Assembly (NCBI GenBank): GCA_022071945.1
Contig: JAJVIN010000058.1
Location: 1-42,306 of the forward strand
From: Thermoanaerobaculia bacterium
Lineage (GTDB): Bacteria; Acidobacteriota; Thermoanaerobaculia; UBA5066
Direction: 5' to 3'
Length of the DNA stretch: 42,306 bases
Within the stretch, counting starts at the first letter, position 1; every line of letters begins with the position of its first letter. The notes beneath the pieces were generated by a model, which was not told the DNA's origin, did not search any database, and saw only the letters and a program-made list of their open reading frames with translations. This document shows, one piece after another, positions 8,415-16,168 of this stretch. Made by a program: the position numbers and the translations under genes.

Positions 8415-9554
8415 ATGGTGACAGCACTCGCCGGCAAGACCGCGGATCTCGCGGGTCCCGGCATCAGCACTTACGAGGAAGTGGAGAAGATCCTGCCCGT
8501 AGGCTACAGCTCGCTTCTCGATCCCAAGGAGACTCAGGTGGCCATCACGGCGGCCAAGCGCTTCATCGAGGACGGGCTGTGCAAGGAACTGAACCTGATC
8601 CGGGTCGAGGTGCCCCTCATCGTGACGAAGGAGAGCGGCGTCAACGACTACCTGGATCGCGATGGCTCACGCACCCCGATCGATTTTCCGTGCGGCCTCG
8701 GACTTCCGAAGAGGATGGAGGCCCAGATCGTCCAGGCGGCCACGAAGTGGAAGAGGATGGCTCTCCGCCAGTTCGGGATGAAGCCCGGCGAGGGCCTCGT
8801 GACCGACATGAGGGCGGTCCGCAAGGACTACTTCCTCGATCACGACCACAGCGCCTATGTCGATCAGTGGGACTGGGAGAAAGTGATCACCGCCGAAACG
8901 CGGAACCTCGACACCCTCAAGGACACGGTCCGGAAGATCTGGAAGGTCATCAAGGGAGCGGAGACCTACCTCTATGACCTCTTTCCGAAGCTGAAGGACT
9001 CCCGCTACCCGGATCTGCCCGAGGAGCTCGTCTTCTTCCACGCGGAGGAGATCCTCGAGATGTACCCCGATCTGCCGAGAAAGCAGCGCGAGACGCTTCT
9101 CGTTCAGAAGCACCCGGCCGTCTTCATCATCGGGATCGGGTGGGTGCTCGCCGATGGGTATCCCCACGAGATGCGGGCGGCCGACTATGACGACTGGGTG
9201 ACCCCGACCGTCACGGACGATGGGCGGCCGATGCACGGCTTAAACGGCGACATCCTGGTCTGGAACCCGGTCACGAAGCGCCGCCACGAGCTCTCTTCGA
9301 TGGGGATCCGCGTGACCAAGGAGACCCTCGTCCAGCAACTCCAGATCGCCCACCAGCTCGACTTCCTGAAGCTTCCGTACCACCAGGCCATCCTCAACGA
9401 CCAGATCCCCCTGTCGATCGGGGGCGGAATCGGCCAATCCCGGACCATGATGTACCTCCTGAAAAAGGCCCACCTCGGCGAGGTCAGCGTGACCGTCTGG
9501 CCCCGCCAGCTGAAGGAGATCTGCGAGAAGAAGAACATCCACGTTCTCGACTAG
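8415..9554 (+). CDS. asnA: Aspartate--ammonia ligase (asparagine synthetase A)
   Basis: Makes asparagine from aspartate, ammonia and ATP through an aspartyl-adenylate. It is related to class II aminoacyl-tRNA synthetases and acts in the cytoplasm. Family hallmarks run through the protein: TKWKRMALRQFG, GEGLVTDMRAVR, YVDQWDWEKVI, HAEEILEMYPDLP, a YDDWVTP segment, GLNGDILVWNP, LSSMGIRV and the class II motif-3-like SIGGGIGQSR. From ATG 8415 it has 379 residues, slightly longer than the roughly 330 of the E. coli enzyme because of a longer N-terminus. I prefer ATG 8415 over in-frame ATG 8406 because the aaaggggg Shine-Dalgarno tract abuts 8406 but lies 9 nt before 8415. A perfect-stem terminator follows. 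Confidence in function is high; position 8406 remains a possible start. Confidence 0.95.
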   Translation: MVTALAGKTADLAGPGISTYEEVEKILPVGYSSLLDPKETQVAITAAKRFIEDGLCKELNLIRVEVPLIVTKESGVNDYLDRDGSRTPIDFPCGLGLPKRMEAQIVQAATKWKRMALRQFGMKPGEGLVTDMRAVRKDYFLDHDHSAYVDQWDWEKVITAETRNLDTLKDTVRKIWKVIKGAETYLYDLFPKLKDSRYPDLPEELVFFHAEEILEMYPDLPRKQRETLLVQKHPAVFIIGIGWVLADGYPHEMRAADYDDWVTPTVTDDGRPMHGLNGDILVWNPVTKRRHELSSMGIRVTKETLVQQLQIAHQLDFLKLPYHQAILNDQIPLSIGGGIGQSRTMMYLLKKAHLGEVSVTVWPRQLKEICEKKNIHVLD

Positions 9555-9577
9555 CCGGAAGACGCGGTTCTGACGGA

Positions 9578-9608
9578 AAGGCCCTCGCTCGTTCGGAGCG
9601 AGGGCCTT
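9578..9608. terminator. Bidirectional terminator hairpin
   Basis: A perfect 13-bp stem (9578-9590 with 9596-9608; arm aaggccctcgctc) and a 5-base loop lie between the convergent asnA and the secreted-protein gene. There is no long T-run on the plus strand; the minus strand reads cctttcc after the stem. The placement between two converging stop codons supports a shared terminator. Confidence 0.8.
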
Positions 9609-9632
9609 CTCACCAGGAACCCGGATGGGGAG

Positions 9633-10469
9633 TCAGCGCTTGGCGGCCAGGAGCTTTTCCGCGGCGCCGTGACCCGACAGCGCTTCGTAGTTCGAGAACT
9701 CGAACCGCATGTCCTCCCGGACCTTGAAGAACATCGCGGCCCGCGCACTGACCTTGATCTCCTCGAAGCAGGGAGCCCAGGTTCCCGGAAGAACGGGCCG
9801 CGCCTCGTAGACCAGCTTGATGTCGTGCAGGTCCAGCGCGAGACCCCCGGCAACCTTGACCGGCTGCAGCAGATGTCCCTCGATCCTCAGGACTTGGTGC
9901 TCGGCGACGTCGATCCAGGCCCTCCCGGCGAAGTTGTTCAGGACACGGTCGCGAATCGTCTTCGAGACGAGACCCGGTCTCGGACCGTACTCGACGACGT
10001 AGCTCGGCCGCCCGTCGACGACTTCTTCATGCAGCAGCTTGTACTCGAACCGGAGCAGGAGATCGGCCAGCGGCATCCTGCCGGTCATCAGGTCGTCGTC
10101 CTCCGTCTCGCTTCCCGCTTCCTTGCCCGCCTGAGCCCGGCGGCGCTTCTCGTTCTGCTGCCGGATCTTCTGCTTTTCCTTCTCGGTCGCGGGCCTGCCG
10201 TCCACGTCGATCAGCTCCCGCGTCACGACGCCCTTCCCCTCGGAAACGGTGAGGTAGCGCTGCCGCCTCGGGAGGGAGGGCTTGTGGTCGGAATCGTAGG
10301 AGGTCTTCACCTCGACCTGGACAAAGGAAAAGGGCTTCCCCGCCCGCTCGGCCTCTTTCTGACGCTCCGCCGCGTGCCGCACGACTTCGTTGATGTCGAC
10401 CGCCTGGAGGGGCGCGCCACAGCACAGAAGGACCAGGGGGAGAGTCAGGAGGATCTTTCGATCAAGCAA
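9633..10469 (-). CDS. Exported LolA-like hypothetical protein
   Basis: A 278-residue protein with a clear signal peptide (basic start RK, hydrophobic LLTLPLVLLCC, likely cleavage near PLQA about residue 23). The mature part begins with an amphipathic charged helix and has a highly charged Lys/Glu/Arg linker around 95-125. It continues as beta-rich sequence (YKLLHEEVVDGRPSYVVEYGPRPG, FAGRAWIDVAEHQVLRIEGHL). This resembles the outer-membrane lipoprotein-sorting (LolA/LolB-like) fold of many uncharacterised exported proteins; I cannot assign a specific job. The start is TTG 10469, with GAGGAG 10 nt upstream on the minus strand; no ATG lies before the signal peptide. It is convergent with asnA and divergent from the GNAT-like gene. 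Confidence 0.75.
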   Translation of the reverse strand: MLDRKILLTLPLVLLCCGAPLQAVDINEVVRHAAERQKEAERAGKPFSFVQVEVKTSYDSDHKPSLPRRQRYLTVSEGKGVVTRELIDVDGRPATEKEKQKIRQQNEKRRRAQAGKEAGSETEDDDLMTGRMPLADLLLRFEYKLLHEEVVDGRPSYVVEYGPRPGLVSKTIRDRVLNNFAGRAWIDVAEHQVLRIEGHLLQPVKVAGGLALDLHDIKLVYEARPVLPGTWAPCFEEIKVSARAAMFFKVREDMRFEFSNYEALSGHGAAEKLLAAKR

Positions 10470-10700
10470 GTCCGCGTCACTCCTCGGCCCGTCTTCTTCC
10501 GTCCGGGCGGTCTTGGGATGTTGGGGTTGAGTGGGTTCGTGGGGGGAATCGAAGAAGGAGCTGCCGAAAAAACAATAAACATATCACTGATTCTTCATGA
10601 AGGACAACTGGGAGCTGCCGGTTCATGCCGCGCCCCAAGTTCGCCTCCCACGGAAAACCGGAATTGATCCCGGCGGGACGCTCCGGCAGGATCGAAGCAC
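10470..10700. promoter_or_regulatory. Divergent intergenic region with AT-rich patch
   Basis: This 231-base gap separates divergent genes. An AT-rich patch (about 10563-10604, including aaaaaacaataaacatatcac) stands out against the GC-rich background and contains the 10-bp palindrome CTTCATGAAG at 10593-10602. It is the obvious place for promoters in both directions. No strong sigma-70 consensus pair could be fixed by eye. Confidence 0.35.
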
Positions 10701-11816
10701 ATGGGAGGCAATCGCCCCGTCTCGTTTTCGTTCGAGCTCGCCCGTCCGTCCGATGAAGAGGAGTTGAGGCGCCTCGCCCGGAGCGCTCCCGTGCCCGGTT
10801 CCGTCACGGTCGCCTACGAACGAGAACCCGATTACTTTCGAGGGTGTCTGGCCCACGCGCCCTTTTGCCAGGTCCTGATCGCCCGGCGGGAGGGGAAGGG
10901 GGAGATCGCCGCCATGGCCGTCCGGGCCATCCGGGAGTACTGGAGAGATTCCGCCGTGGTGCCCGCCGCATACCTGGGACAGCTCCGCGTCTCCCCGAAG
11001 CACCGGGGGCGGTGGCTCGTTCCCGCGGGATTCCGGTTTCTTCGGGAGCTCGCGCGGGACGGCCGGACCGGGGAGTCCTTCACCACCGTCATCGAGGGAA
11101 ACCAGGAGGCCGAGCGGCTCCTCGTGGAAGCGCCCCGGCGATCGTTGCCGAGATACCGGCCCGTGACTCGAGTGGTTTCGCTCGTTCTCCCCGTCCCCGA
11201 ACACCCGCTGCCGCGACCGCCGGACGTGGAAACGCTCGAGCCCGCCCTCTGGGACCCCTGCCTCGATTTCTGGCGGCAGAGATCGTTCGAGAGGCGGCTG
11301 ATTCCCGTCATCGACCTCGAGAACCCGGAATCGACCGGATTCCCGGATCTTGATGCCGGGGACATCTTCGTCTCGCAACCGGCTGGCTCCATCCAGGCCA
11401 CCCTGGGTCTGTGGGATTGCAGCCGCTTCAAGCAGGCCGTCATCGTCGAGTTCGGGCGCGGCCTGACGTTACTGCGGCCCCTTCTTCACCTTCTCTGCCG
11501 GCTCCGTGGGTGGCCGCGCCTGCCCGGCGAAGGGGCTCCCCTGCGGATGGCGTTCGGAACTCTCCTGGTTGCCGCTCGCGGTGAGGAGAACCGGCTGACC
11601 GGCCTGGTCCGGGCTGTCCTCGAACGGGCCCGGGAGCGGTCTCTGGACTTTCTCGTTCTCGCGCTGGACGAGCGCGATCCAGCCCTTCCGGCCGTTTCAC
11701 GGTTTCCCCACATGAAATATCGCAGCCGGCTCTTCACGGTCTCGTTTCAGGAGCCGGATTCCCTTTTTCCCGATCTCTCCTCTCACGTTGTGCACGTGGA
11801 ACCGGGCACTCTTTAG
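10701..11816 (+). CDS. GNAT-family acyltransferase-like protein
   Basis: A 371-residue protein that appears to hold two GNAT-type acyltransferase regions. The N-terminal half (about 8-150) has the GNAT order: an opening FELARPSDEEELRRL, a central strand with YLGQLRVSPKHRGRWL (motif A, Q/RxxGxG/A-like) and then FTTVIEGNQEAERLL. The C-terminal half has PAGSIQATLGLWDCSRFKQAVI and a further LVAARGEENR...LDFLVLALDERD stretch. The acyl donor and acceptor are unknown. It ends 12 bases before the next gene and seems to form an operon with that gene and the GH3-type enzyme, so a role in making or modifying an acyl-amino acid or similar conjugate is an inference from context. The ATG at 10701 has only a weak upstream ribosome-binding sequence. 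Confidence 0.75.
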   Translation: MGGNRPVSFSFELARPSDEEELRRLARSAPVPGSVTVAYEREPDYFRGCLAHAPFCQVLIARREGKGEIAAMAVRAIREYWRDSAVVPAAYLGQLRVSPKHRGRWLVPAGFRFLRELARDGRTGESFTTVIEGNQEAERLLVEAPRRSLPRYRPVTRVVSLVLPVPEHPLPRPPDVETLEPALWDPCLDFWRQRSFERRLIPVIDLENPESTGFPDLDAGDIFVSQPAGSIQATLGLWDCSRFKQAVIVEFGRGLTLLRPLLHLLCRLRGWPRLPGEGAPLRMAFGTLLVAARGEENRLTGLVRAVLERARERSLDFLVLALDERDPALPAVSRFPHMKYRSRLFTVSFQEPDSLFPDLSSHVVHVEPGTL

Positions 11817-11828
11817 AATCGGGATCCG

Positions 11829-12557
11829 ATGTCGTCTGGCCTTGAGCGAGTACGAGGCGAAGTCCTGGAATGCCAGAAACTCGGGCCCCGGGAGAAGGAC
11901 GCTCTCTTCTCGCTGATGGAGAGGCACTACGACCGGGTGGAGCGGGGGGCCTTCGAAAGCGACCTCTCTGAGAAGCACTGGGTCGTCTTGCTCAGAGCCG
12001 AGGGCGGGGACGTCAAGGGCTTCTCGACCCTCGCCGAGATGCGCCACTCTGTGGGACAGGAGAGCATCCGTGCTCTTTTTTCCGGAGACACCGTCGTCGA
12101 TCGGGCCTTTCGAGTCTCTCCAGAGCTTTCGCGGACCTGGGGGGCGTTCGCCTTTCGCTGGGCCGAGGAGGTTCCAACCGAGCGGTCCTTCTGGTTCCTG
12201 ATCTCGAGCGGGTTCCGGACCTTTCGCTTTCTCCCGGTCTTTTTCTCCCGGTACGTTCCCAGTCCTGCCGGAAACGAAGTCGAGGACTGGTCCCGGATCC
12301 TCTTCTCGCTCGCGAGGGAGCGATTCGGACAGAGTTTCGATCCAGAAACCGGCATTGTCAGGCTGAAGAACCCGACTCCCCTGAAAGCGGGAGAGGGGGA
12401 GCCAACCGGACGCGAGAGGTCAGACCCGGATGTCGAGTTCTTCCTGCGAAGAAATCCGGGCTGGGCAGCGGGAGACGAACTCGCGTGTCTGACCGAGATC
12501 TCGAGGACCAACCTGACGCGGGCGGGAGCGCGCATGCTTCGCGAGCCGGGCCGCTGA
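11829..12557 (+). CDS. Hypothetical protein, partner of GH3 enzyme
   Basis: A 242-residue soluble protein that I cannot assign firmly. The first half (about 20-140) shows an alternating helix/strand pattern with KHWVVLLRAEGGDVKGFSTL and TVVDRAFRVSPELSR. This would fit a degenerate GNAT fold, giving two acyltransferase-like genes in a row. The C-terminal quarter is charged and contains a DPDVEFFLRRNPGWAAGDELACL segment. It lies between the double-GNAT gene (12 bases) and the GH3 gene (4 bases), so tight co-transcription is nearly certain and a shared pathway is likely. Confidence 0.65.
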   Translation: MSSGLERVRGEVLECQKLGPREKDALFSLMERHYDRVERGAFESDLSEKHWVVLLRAEGGDVKGFSTLAEMRHSVGQESIRALFSGDTVVDRAFRVSPELSRTWGAFAFRWAEEVPTERSFWFLISSGFRTFRFLPVFFSRYVPSPAGNEVEDWSRILFSLARERFGQSFDPETGIVRLKNPTPLKAGEGEPTGRERSDPDVEFFLRRNPGWAAGDELACLTEISRTNLTRAGARMLREPGR

Positions 12558-12561
12558 GCCG

Positions 12562-14142
12562 GTGCGGGCAGCCGTCGTCAACCAGCTGTGGCGGGGGGTC
12601 TCGCGGGGAGCCTTCCACCGGTTCCAGATCGCGGCCGAGGCGCCCGACGAGGCGCAAGAAGAGGTCCTGCTGCGGCTCGTGAGACGAAACGCCCGCACGT
12701 GGTTCGGCCGGCGCCATGGCTTTTCCCGGATTCGGGGGCTGGCCGCCTTTCAGAATCGGGTCCCCATCTCCTCGTATCGGGATTACGAGGCCGCAATTGC
12801 GCGAATTCGAGCGGGGGAGAAGAACGTCCTGACATCGGAGCCGGTCCTTCGGCTCGTCCCCACGAGCGGGACGGCCTGTGCGCGAAAGCGGATCCCGTAC
12901 ACGAGGAGCCTCCTTCTCGAGTACGAACGGGCCGTGTCGGTCTGGATCTCGGACCTCTTCGAGGAGTTCCCGGAGGCCTTCCACGGGAGAGCCTACTGGG
13001 CCCTCTCTCCGCCCCTCGAGACCCAGGCGCCGTCTGGTTCCGTCATTCCCGAGGGATTCGAGGCCGATCACACCTACCTGGGCCGGATCGGGATGCTCCT
13101 GAAGAGCGCAGTCCTGGCCGTCGGTCCCGGCGCGCGGTTCCGTCCGGAGATCGGGGCCTTTCGCCGAGAGACCCTGAGTGCCCTGATCGCCTGCGAGGAT
13201 CTCGCCCTCGTCTCGGTCTGGCATCCATCCTTCATGCTGCTACTTCTCGAGGCCCTTCCGGAGCTTCTGCCTGAGCTCGCTCAGAGCATCCCCGCGAGCC
13301 GGGAGAGGCTGCTTCGAGCCAGGACGGCTCCACCCGGCGAGAGAGCTCGGGTGATCTGGCCGCGCCTGGCGCTCGTGAGCGCCTGGCTGGACGGCCCGGC
13401 CGCGGCCGGCGGACGCAGGCTCGAGAAGCTCCTGCCGGGAGTCCCGTTTCAGGCGAAGGGTCTGATGGCCACGGAGGGAGTCGTCTCGATCCCCTCGGGG
13501 CGCTCTGGGTACTCGGTTCCCGCCCTCACGTCGCACTTTCTCGAGTTCCTGGACCCGAACGGAAAGGTCCGCACCGCCGGCCAGCTTGAAACCGGGCAGA
13601 CGTACGAGGTCCTCCTGACGACGGGCGGCGGGTTCACCCGGTACGGCCTGGGAGATCGCGTGAGGGTGGCTGGCCATTCTGGGAAGCTCCCGCTCCTGGC
13701 CTTTGCGGGCAGGTCCGGGGGAGTCAGCGACCGCTTCGGGGAGAAGCTCGACGACGAGCTCGTGGCGAGGGCGATCGGGACCCTCCTGGAGGAGCTGGCT
13801 CTCGATCCCGAGCTGTGGTTCCTCTCGTTCGAGGAGGCGGCGGGCGGGTATGTCCTCTTCCTGGAAGCTGCGCCGAATGGAGCAGCCCCGAGGCTCGATC
13901 TCGAGGCCGACTCGGCCCTCCGGCGGATCTATCACTACGACGTGGCCCGGCGCCTCGGCCAGCTCGGACCGGCCAGGGTGTTCTGGCTGGCGAGGGGGAG
14001 CCGGGCGAGAGTTTTCGAGGTTCTCGGGCGGGGCGGGAAGCGCGCTTCGGAGGTCAAGCCCGGCCACCTGTTCCTGACGGAAGGGTGGCTCCCGGTTCTG
14101 GACGGCCGCCTGACACCCTGCCGGGACGAGGAGAAGCCGTGA
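12562..14142 (+). CDS. GH3 auxin-responsive-promoter-family acyl adenylase
   Basis: A 526-residue bacterial member of the GH3 family. The plant members are ANL-type enzymes that adenylate a carboxylic acid and transfer it to an amino acid. Family signatures are in order: FQNRVPISSYRDYEAAIARI (about 63-82), GEKNVLTSEPV, the phosphate-binding TSGTACARKRIPYT (101-114), MATEGVVSIPSG (from 302), the ATP-site GGGFTRYGLGDRVRV (about 355-369) and GEKLDDELVARAI (from 393). The C-terminal part (about 400-520) matches the small mobile domain. The start is GTG 12562, four bases after the preceding stop. The substrates of bacterial GH3 proteins are poorly known; two acyltransferase-like genes immediately upstream suggest a small amide or conjugate pathway, which is inference only. 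Confidence 0.88.
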   Translation: MRAAVVNQLWRGVSRGAFHRFQIAAEAPDEAQEEVLLRLVRRNARTWFGRRHGFSRIRGLAAFQNRVPISSYRDYEAAIARIRAGEKNVLTSEPVLRLVPTSGTACARKRIPYTRSLLLEYERAVSVWISDLFEEFPEAFHGRAYWALSPPLETQAPSGSVIPEGFEADHTYLGRIGMLLKSAVLAVGPGARFRPEIGAFRRETLSALIACEDLALVSVWHPSFMLLLLEALPELLPELAQSIPASRERLLRARTAPPGERARVIWPRLALVSAWLDGPAAAGGRRLEKLLPGVPFQAKGLMATEGVVSIPSGRSGYSVPALTSHFLEFLDPNGKVRTAGQLETGQTYEVLLTTGGGFTRYGLGDRVRVAGHSGKLPLLAFAGRSGGVSDRFGEKLDDELVARAIGTLLEELALDPELWFLSFEEAAGGYVLFLEAAPNGAAPRLDLEADSALRRIYHYDVARRLGQLGPARVFWLARGSRARVFEVLGRGGKRASEVKPGHLFLTEGWLPVLDGRLTPCRDEEKP

Positions 14143-14234
14143 GGCGCCGGCTTTCTATAATTCGCCCCGCCCGTTCGAACGCCGTCGAGCCGCTTTCGTA
14201 AGAGGAGTGTTTCATCCTGAAATCCGCTTTCCCG

Positions 14235-15137
14235 GTGGGACTCTTCCCACGCCTCGAGCGAGGGGGGGCCGCGCTCCTGGCCTTCCTGCTCGTGGCGCAC
14301 GCACTCGTCGCGGAGCCACGAGAGGCAGGGGCCAAGGGTCACCTCGTTCTCGTTGGGGGAGGGAAGAAGCCCCGTTCTGTCCTGTCGAAGTTCGTCGAGC
14401 TTTCGGGCGGAGCCCGGGCCCGCATCCTGATCGTTCCGACAGCCTCCAAGGACTCGGAGGCAGGAGAAGAAAACAAGAAGGTCCTCGAGAAGGAGTTCGG
14501 GTGCCAGAACGTGAAGGTCTTGCCAATCTCGACCCGCGCGGACGCGCAGCGGCAGCTCCTCGCGGACATGGTCGAGGAGGCGGGCGGAGTCTTCTTCACG
14601 GGCGGCGACCAGAGGCGGATCGTGTCGGCACTGAGGGACACGATCGTTCTCGACGCCCTTCGGCGGGTGTTTGCGAAAGGGGCGGTTGTGGGGGGAACGT
14701 CAGCCGGAGCGGCCTGCATGAGCGAGCTGATGCTGACGGGTGAGGGGAAGCCCGACATCCTGAAAGCGAAGAACGTGGAGCTCTGGCCGGGTCTCGGATT
14801 CTGGAAGGGCGTCATCGTCGATCAACACTTCGTCGCGCGGCAGAGGCAGAACCGGCTGATCTCGGCCGTCCTCGAGAACCCGGACTCTCTCGGGGTCGGC
14901 GTCGATGAAGGAACCGCCGTCTGGGTCAAGCCGGATGGGACATTCGAGGTGCTGGGAGAAGGCTCGGTGTTCGTTTTCGATGCTTCTGGCGCGAGCATCA
15001 CGTCTCGCCCGTCAGCCGGCGGATCGAGCTTGCTGGGCGTCCAGGCTCTCCTTACGCATGTGCTCTTGCCAGGCGAGGTCTTCGATGCCGCCGCGAGAAA
15101 AGTCGTCCCCGGCACGGAAAGGCCGTCCGCGCCATGA
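14235..15137 (+). CDS. Cyanophycinase, exported (peptidase family S51)
   Basis: A serine exopeptidase of the S51 family, expected to cut cyanophycin (a poly-aspartate backbone bearing arginine) to beta-Asp-Arg dipeptides. Seen in the sequence: HLVLVGGGKKP, ILIVPTASKDSEAGEENKK, the GGVFFTGGDQRRI segment, the nucleophile elbow GGTSAGAA (Ser about 156), DQHFVARQRQNRL and GVGVDEGTAVWV. An N-terminal hydrophobic stretch (ALLAFLLVAHALVA) followed by a polar AEPREAGAKG looks like a signal peptide, so the mature enzyme is probably periplasmic or extracellular. The canonical start is GTG 14235, but the Shine-Dalgarno AGAGGAG (14201-14207) is 27 nt away; the in-frame CTG 14217 at 9-nt spacing is a possible non-canonical start. 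No cyanophycin synthetase is in the window. Confidence 0.88.
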   Translation: MGLFPRLERGGAALLAFLLVAHALVAEPREAGAKGHLVLVGGGKKPRSVLSKFVELSGGARARILIVPTASKDSEAGEENKKVLEKEFGCQNVKVLPISTRADAQRQLLADMVEEAGGVFFTGGDQRRIVSALRDTIVLDALRRVFAKGAVVGGTSAGAACMSELMLTGEGKPDILKAKNVELWPGLGFWKGVIVDQHFVARQRQNRLISAVLENPDSLGVGVDEGTAVWVKPDGTFEVLGEGSVFVFDASGASITSRPSAGGSSLLGVQALLTHVLLPGEVFDAAARKVVPGTERPSAP

Positions 15138-15277
15138 ACACGGAACGGGGAAGGGTCCCGCAGGACGAGGAGACGTTTCCGATCCCCGAATCCTTCCACA
15201 CCAGCCTGGCTCTCGCCGGCCTTGGCGGAGGAGCCTGACCCGGCGAAGGCCGGAACGGTCCTGACGGAGGAGTCCCG

Positions 15278-16042
15278 ATGAGCGATCCGAACGACCCGTA
15301 CTCGCGATTGAACTACCGAAAGCTGATCGCCTGGCCCGCGAGAATCGAGCGCGAGGCGCCCTTCCTGAAGGAGGTCTTTGGCGAGGACGGACAGGGCCGC
15401 AATCTCGCCGACCTCGGGTGTGGAACCGGCGAGCACGCCGCATTCCTCTCGTCCCTCGGGTTTTCGGTGACGGGTATCGACAGGTCGACGGAGAACATCG
15501 AGGCGGCCCGAAGCTCGCATCCCGGCGTGACCTTCGTGGCGGCGGACATGACGGAGTGCGGCCCGCTGCTCCCGGCCCCGCTTCACGGAGCGCTGACGAT
15601 CGGAAACACCCTTCCGCATCTCGACACCGACGAGGGGTTGAACTCGTTTCTCGCGGCAGTCGGCAAGTCGCTCACGCGGGAGGGCGCGCTTCTCATCCAG
15701 ATCCTGAATTACACGAAGATCGTGGAGAGAAACGAGCGGCTCCTGACCCCGAATCTCCGGCCCGATGACGAGGGAGAGATCCTGTTCCTGCGCCTGATGA
15801 CCTCGCGGCCCGGCGGGAGAATCCTGTTTAATCCTTGTACGCTGAAATACCGGCCCGGGGCCGAGCCGCCGCTCGAGGTGGTTTCCGCCAGAAACGTCCT
15901 CTTGCGGGCCTGGCAGAAGGACGAGCTCATGGCGAACCTAGCAAGCACGGGGTATTCGCGTGTCGAGATCTTCGGCGGGATGAGGGGGGAGCCTTTCCAC
16001 CCGCTCGATTCACCGGATCTCGTCGTCGTCGCCAGGCGGTGA
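15278..16042 (+). CDS. Class I SAM-dependent methyltransferase
   Basis: A 254-residue methyltransferase with the class I Rossmann order. Motif I is LADLGCGTG (D45 to G51), then VTGIDRSTENIEAA (motif II with the acidic residue that binds the SAM ribose), VTFVAADMTE (motif III), GALTIGNTLPHL (motif IV) and LTREGALLIQILNY. The C-terminal part is beta-rich (ILFNPCTLKYRPG) and closes with GEPFHPLDSPDLVVVARR, a type seen in small-molecule methyltransferases with the N-terminal YSRLNYRKLIAWPARI lid. The substrate is unknown. ATG 15278 has GGAGGAG at 5-nt spacing. It follows the cyanophycinase by 140 bases and precedes the T6SS locus; a functional link to either is not evident. Confidence 0.85.
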   Translation: MSDPNDPYSRLNYRKLIAWPARIEREAPFLKEVFGEDGQGRNLADLGCGTGEHAAFLSSLGFSVTGIDRSTENIEAARSSHPGVTFVAADMTECGPLLPAPLHGALTIGNTLPHLDTDEGLNSFLAAVGKSLTREGALLIQILNYTKIVERNERLLTPNLRPDDEGEILFLRLMTSRPGGRILFNPCTLKYRPGAEPPLEVVSARNVLLRAWQKDELMANLASTGYSRVEIFGGMRGEPFHPLDSPDLVVVARR

Positions 16043-16043
16043 G

Positions 16044-16067
16044 GTACCGGATCGGCGGGATCGGTAC
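16044..16067 (+). terminator. Possible weak terminator before T6SS locus
   Basis: An imperfect inverted repeat (16044-16053 against 16059-16067, with one bulged base) starts two bases after the methyltransferase stop. It would separate that gene from the T6SS operon. There is no T-run, so the call is tentative. Confidence 0.3.
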
Positions 16068-16168
16068 TACACTCGAATTCGTTCTGGAAGTCTGGCCGCC
16101 CGACCCGGACGTGGGTTAGCCGCGTTCTGAAAGGGCACCCAGGGAGTTTCTCTGACGGAGGGCGACCC

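Noticed and set aside
15134-15238. A 34-codon open frame whose ATG overlaps the cyanophycinase stop (ATGA).
   Set aside because: The overlap is suggestive of coupling, but the peptide shows no recognisable pattern and could arise by chance in GC-rich DNA.
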